Source of the DNA: Bacillota bacterium
GTDB taxonomy: Bacteria > Bacillota_A > Clostridia > Lachnospirales > Lachnospiraceae
Assembly (NCBI GenBank): GCA_023443925.1
Contig: JAEZSL010000354.1
Coordinates: forward strand, 1 to 7,383
Direction of reading: 5' to 3'
DNA: 7,383 nt
Positions 1 to 5,558 of the stretch are shown piece after piece. Every line of letters begins with the position of its first letter. Positions within the stretch are counted from its first letter, which is position 1. The position numbers and the translations under genes were made by a program. The notes beneath the pieces are model-generated. The model had not been told where the DNA came from. It ran no database searches and worked only from the letters and a program-made list of their open reading frames with translations.

Positions 1-221
1 CGGAGTACCTGTTAGATATCATTAAAGGAGCCTTCCGCAAGAATCTGCGTTACTTGTCTTTCTATGAGAAAGACAGTGATTTGATCCGTGTTACGGGATA
101 TCTGGTAAAACGCTCCGAGATGAATAAATTAGACGAAGGCCAGAATGTACTGCAGGATACTACGGCTTTGGGACTAGGTGCTTCAAAGAACGGTCATATC
201 CTGTCAAGAAAGGTTCGCTGA
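1..221 (+). CDS. yjjI: YjjI-family glycyl radical enzyme, C-terminal fragment (5' end outside window)
   Basis: Only the last 72 codons are present, reading from base 3 to the TGA at 219-221. The fragment contains I-R-V-T-G-Y, the glycyl radical loop signature (RVxGY) of the pyruvate formate-lyase superfamily. The radical-bearing glycine is fragment residue 32, bases 96-98. About 40 residues follow it, ending in a basic tail (SRKVR). That is longer than the short tail after the glycine in pyruvate formate-lyase. The YjjI assignment rests mainly on the adjacent gene, which is clearly its dedicated activase YjjW: one base separates the two, so they are almost certainly co-transcribed and probably translationally coupled. 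The reaction of YjjI is not established to my knowledge; it is cytoplasmic and destroyed by oxygen once activated. Another glycyl radical subfamily cannot be fully excluded from this fragment. Confidence 0.82.
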   Translation, partial: EYLLDIIKGAFRKNLRYLSFYEKDSDLIRVTGYLVKRSEMNKLDEGQNVLQDTTALGLGASKNGHILSRKVR

Positions 222-222
222 T

Positions 223-1062
223 ATGCAGGCAGTTGTGAATAAAATAATACCATTCAGCGCAGTGGACGGACCCGGGAACCGGACGGTGGTATTTTTACAG
301 GGCTGTAATTTAGACTGTAAATATTGCCATAATCCGGAGACCAGGAAAATATGCGTCCACTGCGGCAACTGCGTTAAAGTCTGCCCGTCAGGGGCGCTAA
401 ACATAGAGCAGGGGAAAGTAAGATATGATGCGGTAAAATGCATTCAGTGTGATAACTGCATCCGTATCTGTCCTTACGACAGCAGTCCCAAAACGCAGTT
501 CATGTCCCCGGAAGAAGTTTTTCAGGTCGTACAAAACCAGATACCCTTTATCAGCGGTGTAACCGTATCAGGAGGGGAATGTACTTTATATCCGGAATTT
601 ATAAAGGAGTTGTTTATTCTCTGCCGGTCGGTTGGATTATCGACTATGATAGACAGCAACGGTACCATTGACTTTTCAGGCAAGGAAGAGCTACTAAAGG
701 TGACCGACGGTGTCATGCTGGATGTAAAAGCCTTTGATGAAGGTCAGCATGAAAAGGTAACAGGTGCAGGAAATAAACAAATCCTTCATAACGCGGTTTT
801 ACTTGCAGAACGCGGAAAACTATATGAAGTGCGGACCGTAATCGTACCTGGATTATTTGATGGAGAAGAAACGGTTCAGAAAACAGGGAGATTATTAAAA
901 CCTTACCTGGAGCTTAAAGATATCCGATATAAAATTATAGCATACCGTCCCATGGGGGTACGAAAGGACTATGCTAATTATGAGGTTCCGGAACAAAAAT
1001 ATTTAAAAAGCCTGGCACTTCTCTTAGAAGAAGAGGGCTTTCATAATATAATAATTATTTAA
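223..1062 (+). CDS. yjjW: YjjW-type glycyl radical enzyme activase (radical SAM)
   Basis: 279-residue activase, close to the length of E. coli YjjW. It cleaves S-adenosylmethionine to a 5'-deoxyadenosyl radical that abstracts hydrogen from the glycine of its partner enzyme. Visible motifs: the N-terminal V-D-G-P-G stretch typical of activases; radical SAM cysteines C28-x3-C32-x2-C35; two inserted ferredoxin-like clusters (C44, C47, C50, C54 and C73, C76, C79, C83); and the SGGE SAM-binding motif at 116-119. Text such as DSNG, GVMLDVKAF and LLAERGKL is close to what I recall of E. coli YjjW. I chose ATG 223 because it lies one base after the yjjI stop and has AAAGG at 209-213 nine bases upstream. 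An in-frame upstream start at 178 would add 15 unrelated residues that overlap yjjI. The protein needs anaerobic conditions. Confidence 0.93.
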   Translation: MQAVVNKIIPFSAVDGPGNRTVVFLQGCNLDCKYCHNPETRKICVHCGNCVKVCPSGALNIEQGKVRYDAVKCIQCDNCIRICPYDSSPKTQFMSPEEVFQVVQNQIPFISGVTVSGGECTLYPEFIKELFILCRSVGLSTMIDSNGTIDFSGKEELLKVTDGVMLDVKAFDEGQHEKVTGAGNKQILHNAVLLAERGKLYEVRTVIVPGLFDGEETVQKTGRLLKPYLELKDIRYKIIAYRPMGVRKDYANYEVPEQKYLKSLALLLEEEGFHNIIII

Positions 1063-1078
1063 CATTATAAGGAAGCCC
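1035..1078 (+). other. Hairpin spanning the yjjW stop codon
   Basis: GGGCTTTC (1035-1042) can pair with GGAAGCCC (1071-1078), with one G-U pair. The stem continues inward as ATAAT (1043-1047) with ATTAT (1064-1068), leaving a two-base bulge. The stop codon of yjjW (1060-1062) lies in the loop. There is no T-tract after the right arm (the next bases are CC then GCTTC), so it is not a canonical intrinsic terminator. It could slow transcription or protect the 3' end of the yjjIW message. Confidence 0.4.
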
Positions 1079-1338
1079 CCCGCTTCTTAGCGAAGCGTAA
1101 GCGGTAGGCCTAGACTTACTTGTTTCGGTCGGAGTTCAAGCTCCGACTGAAATATCTGCGTAGCAGATATAAGGTTATGAGCAAGTAGCGAAGCGGATTG
1201 CGAATATCCGCTTACCCTATCTTGCAGGCTTCCTGCCTGCAAGACGGAGTCAGATATACTTTTTTTGCAGGACAGGAAGCCTTTGGCTGGCGCTAAATAG
1301 GTTAGCAGCATGCAGCAACGCGGAATTCGAAAATCCGC
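1079..1338 (+). repeat. Cluster of palindromes between yjjW and the transporter ATPase
   Basis: This 260-bp stretch without a convincing gene is almost entirely inverted repeats. A: 1081-1086 with 1092-1097, 6 bp. B: 1124-1134 with 1141-1151, 11 bp including one G-U. C: 1152-1159 with 1163-1170, 8 bp and a three-base loop. D: 1191-1198 with 1206-1213, 8 bp. E: 1220-1229 with 1235-1244, 10 bp and a five-base loop. F: 1320-1324 with 1334-1338, 5 bp plus two more pairs after a mismatch. TACTTG (1117-1122) can pair with CAAGTA (1182-1187), closing B and C into a three-way junction. A run of seven Ts lies at 1260-1266, about 15 bases after hairpin E, too far for a standard terminator. The density suggests a mobile or repetitive palindromic element or a structured RNA leader. 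I do not recognise a named family. Confidence 0.75.
1193..1213 (+). repeat. Imperfect direct repeat, copy 1 of 2
   Basis: This 21-base unit, itself a hairpin with GCGGAT and ATCCGC arms, matches 1320-1340 at 18 of 21 positions. The two copies share the GCGGA and TCCGCTT ends, and the differences are in the loop. The spacing between copy starts is 127 bp. Confidence 0.7.
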
Positions 1339-1340
1339 TT
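1320..1340 (+). repeat. Imperfect direct repeat, copy 2 of 2
   Basis: Partner of the unit at 1193-1213 (18 of 21 bases identical). It ends only ten bases before the Shine-Dalgarno site of the transporter ATPase. Folding here could therefore affect ribosome access. Its position inside an in-frame extension of that gene argues that the extension is not translated. Confidence 0.7.
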
Positions 1341-1350
1341 TGACGAATCA

Positions 1351-1356
1351 AGGAGG
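1351..1356 (+). promoter_or_regulatory. Ribosome binding site deciding the TTG start of nupO
   Basis: A perfect AGGAGG lies seven bases before TTG 1364. The in-frame ATG at 1310 has no comparable site, so this sets the start of the ATPase at 1364. Confidence 0.85.
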
Positions 1357-1363
1357 AACAAGC

Positions 1364-2908
1364 TTGGAGAAGATAAGTCATTTGGACGAAAATACAGTCG
1401 TTATTTCCATGAAAGATATCGTTAAAAAATTCGGTGATTTCACGGCAAATGACGGCATTAACCTGACCGTCCATAAAGGTGAAGTACATGCCATTCTTGG
1501 TGAAAATGGGGCCGGGAAAAGTACCCTTATGAACATTTTATATGGTCTATATACACCCACATCCGGTGAAATCAGTATAAACGGAAAGCCGGTGCATATA
1601 AGTAATCCCAAACATGCCATTGAATTGGGGATCGGAATGGTCCATCAGCATTTTATGCTGGTACAGCCCTTTTCGGTTACGGAAAATATCATTCTGGGAA
1701 ATGAAATGGTAAAAGGCCTTACTGTTGATTTAAAATCAGCAAGAAAGAAAGTAATGGAGTTGTCTGAAAAGTATGGTATGCAGGTGGATCCGGACGCTAA
1801 GATTGAAGATATTTCCGTTGGTATGCAGCAGAGAGTGGAAATATTAAAGGTTTTATACCGCGGGGTTAATACCCTGATTCTGGATGAACCCACCGCATCC
1901 TTAACGCCTCAGGAAATAAATGAATTGATTGAAATTATTGATCATTTGGTTCAAGACGGAAAATCCGTTATCCTGATTACCCATAAATTAAAAGAAATCA
2001 AGGCTACTTCAGACTACTGTACTATCATCCGTCAGGGAAAATATATCAAAACCGTAAAAGTCTCCCAGGTAAATGAAAAGGAACTGGCATCGATGATGGT
2101 AGGAAGGGACTTGGAATTTACAGCTGTTAAAAAACCCTTAACACCGGGTGAAACCGTTATTGAGGTGAAAGATCTGCATGCCAGGGATTACCGGGATGTT
2201 GAGATTCTAAAAGGTTTAAATCTCAGCGTTCGTCAGGGAGAAATTGTAGGTTTGGCCGGAGTTGACGGAAATGGACAGACAGAACTGGTGGAAATTTTAA
2301 CCGGACTTAGAAAAGGTGTTTCCGGTCAGGTTATCATGAAGGGCGAAAATGTGTTTAATGCAAGTCCGAAAACTGTCTTTGATAAAGGAATCTCCAGCAT
2401 TCCGGCAGACCGTCAGAAACATGGTCTTGTACTTGAATATTCGGTTGCAGATAATCTGATTCTGCAGAACTTTGAGAAAGAGCCCTTTTCCAAAAAAGGT
2501 ATTCTAAAGAGAAATGCCATTAGTGACCAGGCCAGGGAACTCATTGAAAAATTTGATATTCGTCCTTCGGGCAGTGAGAATAAACCGGCCGGCAATTTAT
2601 CCGGCGGTAACCAGCAGAAGGTTATTATCGCCAGAGAAGTGACAAATAACAAGGAACTGCTTATAGCGGTTAATCCTACAAGAGGTTTGGACGTAGGTGC
2701 AATTGAATTTGTCCATAAGTATATTGTGGAACAGAGAAATAAAAACAAAGCAGTATTGCTGGTTTCCTTTGAACTGGATGAAATTATGAGCCTGTCTGAC
2801 CGCATCGAGGTTATTTTTGACGGCAAAATAGCAGGAAGTGTAGACGGCAGTGCTGCAGATGAGAACACATTAGGATTAATGATGGCCGGAGGATTAACAA
2901 ATGAATGA
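1364..2908 (+). CDS. nupO: Nucleoside ABC transporter ATP-binding protein (two fused nucleotide-binding domains)
   Basis: 514-residue cytoplasmic ATPase of the NupO/YufO type that drives nucleoside import with the two permeases downstream. First domain: Walker A GENGAGKST at 46-54, signature SVGMQQR at 151-157, Walker B ending LDEPTASL at 173-180 with catalytic E175, and switch histidine H207 in ITHKLKE. Second domain: the Walker A position reads GVDGNGQTE at 299-307, lacking the usual lysine. The signature LSGGNQQK is at 412-419. The Walker B region reads VNPTRGLD at 436-443, lacking the acidic pair. The degenerate second site is normal for this family of double-domain sugar/nucleoside ATPases. 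The start is TTG 1364, supported by the AGGAGG at 1351-1356. ATG 1310 would add 18 residues encoded by palindromic repeat DNA. The 3' end overlaps the next gene by 8 bases. Guanosine, other nucleosides or a purine-like ligand are possible substrates. Confidence 0.92.
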   Translation: MEKISHLDENTVVISMKDIVKKFGDFTANDGINLTVHKGEVHAILGENGAGKSTLMNILYGLYTPTSGEISINGKPVHISNPKHAIELGIGMVHQHFMLVQPFSVTENIILGNEMVKGLTVDLKSARKKVMELSEKYGMQVDPDAKIEDISVGMQQRVEILKVLYRGVNTLILDEPTASLTPQEINELIEIIDHLVQDGKSVILITHKLKEIKATSDYCTIIRQGKYIKTVKVSQVNEKELASMMVGRDLEFTAVKKPLTPGETVIEVKDLHARDYRDVEILKGLNLSVRQGEIVGLAGVDGNGQTELVEILTGLRKGVSGQVIMKGENVFNASPKTVFDKGISSIPADRQKHGLVLEYSVADNLILQNFEKEPFSKKGILKRNAISDQARELIEKFDIRPSGSENKPAGNLSGGNQQKVIIAREVTNNKELLIAVNPTRGLDVGAIEFVHKYIVEQRNKNKAVLLVSFELDEIMSLSDRIEVIFDGKIAGSVDGSAADENTLGLMMAGGLTNE

Positions 2909-3974
2909 AAAGAAGAGTATTTTAAACAGTAGTGCGCTGTATACCCTGCTTGCCATCATCATCGGTTTTTTGGTAGGTGCTATTTTGCTGGTACTGGCGG
3001 GCATTAATCCGGGAGAGGCCTATGGCAGGCTGTTAAGCTCCGTTTTTAGTAAACCGAAATCCATTGCCTGGTCAATTATCTATGCAAGCCCATTGATTTT
3101 CACCGGATTAAGTGTTGCTTTTTCCTATAAGATGGGGGTTTTTAATATCGGTGCGGAGGGTCAGTTCGTAGTAGGTTCTCTGGCAGCCTGTGTGGTAGGT
3201 ATTCTGGTGGATGTACCTCCGATTATCCATGTACCTTTGTGTATTCTTGCAGCTGCGGCGGCAGGTGCATTATGGAGTCTGATTGTCAGTCTGTTAAAGG
3301 TAAAAAAAGGTATTAACGAAGTATTATCTTTTATTATGTTTAACTGGATCGCCTTTTATTTATCCAATTATATTGTGAATCTTAAAGCAATTCATAAAGA
3401 AAGCGGCGGAGAAGCGACAAAAGATGTTTTAAAATCCGCTACGATTTTACTGCCTCAGAGTATCCGTACCGCTCTGGGCTGCACCAACGCCAACTACGGC
3501 TTTTTGTTAGCGGTGATTGCAGCAGTTATTATCTGGTTTATCATTAAGAAGACAACCCTGGGTTACCGGATCTGTGCGGTGGGATTTAATCACAATGCAG
3601 CCAGATACGGTGGAATTAATTCCAACAAGACAGTGATGATAGCCATGGGAATCTCCGGAGCCCTGGCGGGACTTGGCGGAGCCGTACAGATTCTTGGTAT
3701 GTCCACCAGAATCAGCCAGTATGCAGCCCAGGAAGGCTTTGGCTTTCAAGGTATTACCGTAGCACTGATCGGCGGCGGTAATCCCATTGGATGTATCTTC
3801 GCAGGACTCTTTTATGGAGCCATGAAATTTGGAGGTTCCAAATTAAGCTTAATTAATGCACCGTCTGAAATTGTGGATATCATAATGGGTACCATCATTT
3901 TCTTCATAGCAATTTCTTATGTATTTAAGAAGTTCTTTTTATCGAAAAGATTCAAGAAAAAGGAGGCTAAATAA
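2901..3974 (+). CDS. nupP: Nucleoside ABC transporter permease 1
   Basis: 357-residue integral membrane protein of the branched-chain-type permease family (BPD_transp_2), resembling B. subtilis NupP/YufP. Residues 14-34 form a first hydrophobic segment, and further segments bring the total to roughly eight to ten. Conserved blocks: FNIGAEGQ at 81-88; GINEVLSFIMFN at 137-148; a cytoplasmic coupling-loop region AVGFNHNAARYGGIN at 226-240; and SGALAGLGGA at 252-261. The C-terminus is strongly basic (KKFFLSKRFKKKEAK), consistent with an inside location. ATG 2901 lies within the end of the ATPase gene (8-base overlap) with GGAGG at 2888-2892, so translation is probably coupled. With the ATPase and second permease it forms a heterodimeric nucleoside channel. 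Confidence 0.92.
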   Translation: MNEKKSILNSSALYTLLAIIIGFLVGAILLVLAGINPGEAYGRLLSSVFSKPKSIAWSIIYASPLIFTGLSVAFSYKMGVFNIGAEGQFVVGSLAACVVGILVDVPPIIHVPLCILAAAAAGALWSLIVSLLKVKKGINEVLSFIMFNWIAFYLSNYIVNLKAIHKESGGEATKDVLKSATILLPQSIRTALGCTNANYGFLLAVIAAVIIWFIIKKTTLGYRICAVGFNHNAARYGGINSNKTVMIAMGISGALAGLGGAVQILGMSTRISQYAAQEGFGFQGITVALIGGGNPIGCIFAGLFYGAMKFGGSKLSLINAPSEIVDIIMGTIIFFIAISYVFKKFFLSKRFKKKEAK

Positions 3975-4910
3975 ATGGATTTCATAATTAAAAACTTAGG
4001 TCTTATTATTAATGCGACCCTCATTGCGACTCCTCCTTTGCTGTATGCCGCCCTTGGTTCCTGCTTCTCGGAACGCAGCGGTGTTGTAAATATCGGTATT
4101 GAAGGAATGATGACAATGGGTGCTTTTACCGGTTCCGTTGTTGCCCTGTTTACAGGAAATCCATGGCTTGCCTTTTTTGGCGGCGGACTGGCCGGCGCCC
4201 TGTTTGGTCTTTTGCATGCCATTGCCTGTATTTCCTTTGGCGCAGACCAGACCATATCCGGAACGGCGATTAATTTCCTGGCTCCGGGGCTTGCGGTGTT
4301 TCTCTGCAAGGCTATGTTTGATAATTCTTCCAATACACCGCCTCTTGATTCTGCCGATAAATTACCGAAATTATTCGAAGGAGTTTTTCCGGTAGGTTCT
4401 TTCTTAAATAATACCTTTAATACCTATGCTGCGGCGTACCTCTGTTTTATTACCGTAGCTATCGTTTGGTTTGTATTTTATAAGACCAGTTTCGGGCTGC
4501 GGCTCCGTGCGGTAGGAGAGCATCCGAAGGCTTGTGATACGCAGGGTATTAATGTATACCGGATCCGTTATATCTGTGTGGTTCTCTCCGGGTTCCTGGC
4601 CGGACTTGGCGGGGCATATGTAACACTGGCTACCGTAAACCAGTTCCGTCCCATTGTAATTGTAGGACAAGGTTTTATCGCCATAGCGGCTGTTATATTC
4701 GGAAAATTTACTCCTCATGGAGCTATGAAAGCATGTCTGCTGTTTGGGCTCTGCAGCGGGCTTAAAGTATTGGCCAGCTCCGGCAACCACGTTTCCCCCA
4801 ACATTATATCCATGATTCCATATGTGGTTACGATTATTACCCTTATCGTGTTTGTTGGTAAAGCGAGAGTACCGGCAGCCAACGGTAAGCCATATCTGAA
4901 ATCAAAGTAA
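3975..4910 (+). CDS. nupQ: Nucleoside ABC transporter permease 2
   Basis: 311-residue membrane permease paralogous to the preceding gene and resembling B. subtilis NupQ/YufQ. It has NIGIEGMM at 39-46 (counterpart of FNIGAEGQ), GADQTISGTAIN at 89-100 (counterpart of the GINEV block), LRAVGEHPKACDTQGIN at 177-193 (coupling loop) and SGFLAGLGGA at 205-214. The shared AVG...GIN...SG.LAGLGGA pattern shows that both permeases come from one ancestral half-transporter. ATG 3975 follows the upstream stop codon with no gap, and AGGAGG at 3961-3966 lies eight bases before it. A hairpin follows the stop codon and may set the ratio of transporter to downstream enzyme expression. Confidence 0.92.
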   Translation: MDFIIKNLGLIINATLIATPPLLYAALGSCFSERSGVVNIGIEGMMTMGAFTGSVVALFTGNPWLAFFGGGLAGALFGLLHAIACISFGADQTISGTAINFLAPGLAVFLCKAMFDNSSNTPPLDSADKLPKLFEGVFPVGSFLNNTFNTYAAAYLCFITVAIVWFVFYKTSFGLRLRAVGEHPKACDTQGINVYRIRYICVVLSGFLAGLGGAYVTLATVNQFRPIVIVGQGFIAIAAVIFGKFTPHGAMKACLLFGLCSGLKVLASSGNHVSPNIISMIPYVVTIITLIVFVGKARVPAANGKPYLKSK

Positions 4911-4920
4911 TAGGAATAAC

Positions 4921-4952
4921 GGAAGGTATCCGCATTCACTTGGATACCTTCC
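4921..4952 (+). other. Perfect 11-bp hairpin between nupQ and cdd
   Basis: GGAAGGTATCC (4921-4931) pairs exactly with GGATACCTTCC (4942-4952) around a ten-base loop. It starts ten bases after the nupQ stop and ends 48 bases before the cdd start. The bases after the stem (ATACAGTAAC) are not a T-tract, so full intrinsic termination is unlikely. Partial attenuation, mRNA processing or 3'-end protection of the transporter message fits better. Confidence 0.75.
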
Positions 4953-5000
4953 ATACAGTAACACAATTGATTTTGATTAAGTTAAGCAAGGGGGTAAGTA

Positions 5001-5417
5001 ATGGACAGATCAGCATTAGTAAAAATGGCTATAGAGGCAAGAGAATATTCCTATAGTCCCTATTCGAATTTTAAGGTTGGAGCTGCACTTCTTACGAAAT
5101 CCGGGAGAGTCTACAGCGGCTGTAATATCGAGAACGCCGGACATACTCCAAGTAATTGTGCGGAACGTACGGCATTTTTCAAAGCCGTCAGCGAAGGTGA
5201 GATGGAGTTTGAAGCCATTGCCATTGCAGGCGGTCCGGCAGAAGGAATTACAGATTACTGTGCACCCTGCGGGGTATGCCGTCAGGTAATGATGGAATTT
5301 TGTGATTATAAGGACTTTGAGATTCTTCTGGGTAAATCGGAAACAGAATTTCAGACTTTTACGCTACAGGAACTGCTTCCAATGGGCTTTGGGCCAAAGG
5401 ATTTAAGTCCCAGGTAA
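5001..5417 (+). CDS. cdd: Cytidine deaminase
   Basis: 138-residue zinc enzyme that converts cytidine and deoxycytidine to uridine and deoxyuridine in the cytoplasm. The size fits the small tetrameric class found in Bacillus. Signatures: SPYSNFKVGAALL (residues 19-31) at the substrate pocket; GCNIENAG at 40-47 with N42 and E44 for ribose binding; NCAERTAF at 52-59 with zinc ligand C53 and catalytic proton shuttle E55; and PCGVCRQ at 89-95 with zinc ligands C90 and C93. All catalytic residues are present. The family usually has an aromatic residue after ENAS; here the text is ENAGHTPSN, a small local variation. ATG 5001 has a purine-rich AAGGGGG at 4988-4994. Its position after the nucleoside importer fits pyrimidine nucleoside salvage and catabolism. 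Confidence 0.95.
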   Translation: MDRSALVKMAIEAREYSYSPYSNFKVGAALLTKSGRVYSGCNIENAGHTPSNCAERTAFFKAVSEGEMEFEAIAIAGGPAEGITDYCAPCGVCRQVMMEFCDYKDFEILLGKSETEFQTFTLQELLPMGFGPKDLSPR

Positions 5418-5543
5418 CGAGAATATAAATAAGCAAATGAAACATATTAAGAGCAGTGAATAATACCCGGCTTTACAGATAAATACCAGCAATAAAATTG
5501 GGTAATGAAGATGCATCAGCCGGATTTAAATAATTAGAAAACT
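5418..5543 (+). other. Gap between cdd and deoB with no clear feature
   Basis: AT-rich stretch without a credible gene. A long-range CCGGCT (from about 5468) and AGCCGG (about 5518) complementarity is only 6 bp and may be chance. TTTACA at 5472-5477 and TAAAAT at 5493-5498 resemble promoter elements, but the 15-bp spacing is short. No strong terminator is visible. Confidence 0.3.
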
Positions 5544-5550
5544 GAGGTGG
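5544..5550 (+). promoter_or_regulatory. Ribosome binding site deciding the GTG start of deoB
   Basis: GAGGTGG lies eight bases before GTG 5559. An upstream in-frame GTG at 5547 falls inside this site and has no good site of its own, so 5559 is the better start. Confidence 0.75.
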
Positions 5551-5558
5551 AACAGTTC

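Noticed and set aside
178..222. Upstream in-frame start for yjjW giving 15 more residues
   Set aside because: It overlaps the conserved end of yjjI. ATG 223 has a better-placed ribosome binding site and matches the usual activase N-terminus.
1199..1299. Possible promoter for the transporter operon (TTGCGA or TTGCAG as -35, TATACT or TAAATA as -10)
   Set aside because: No pairing of these elements has spacing near 17 bp, so no promoter is called.
1087..1311. 74-codon minus-strand open frame in the palindromic region
   Set aside because: Its sequence is produced by the inverted repeats. No convincing ribosome binding site or protein motif is seen.
1079..1338. CRISPR array or tRNA gene
   Set aside because: The hairpins are non-identical and irregularly spaced, with no repeat-spacer periodicity, and no cloverleaf with T-loop consensus can be drawn.
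2413..2868. 151-codon open frame on the minus strand inside the ATPase gene
   Set aside because: It is antisense to a fully conserved ABC ATPase, has serine-rich low-complexity text and no recognisable domain, so it is a shadow frame.
3917..4333. 138-codon minus-strand open frame across the two permease genes
   Set aside because: It lies opposite well-conserved permease sequence and shows no family motif.
5472..5498. Possible promoter TTTACA / TAAAAT before deoB
   Set aside because: The 15-bp spacing is short, the matches are imperfect and the region is AT-rich.
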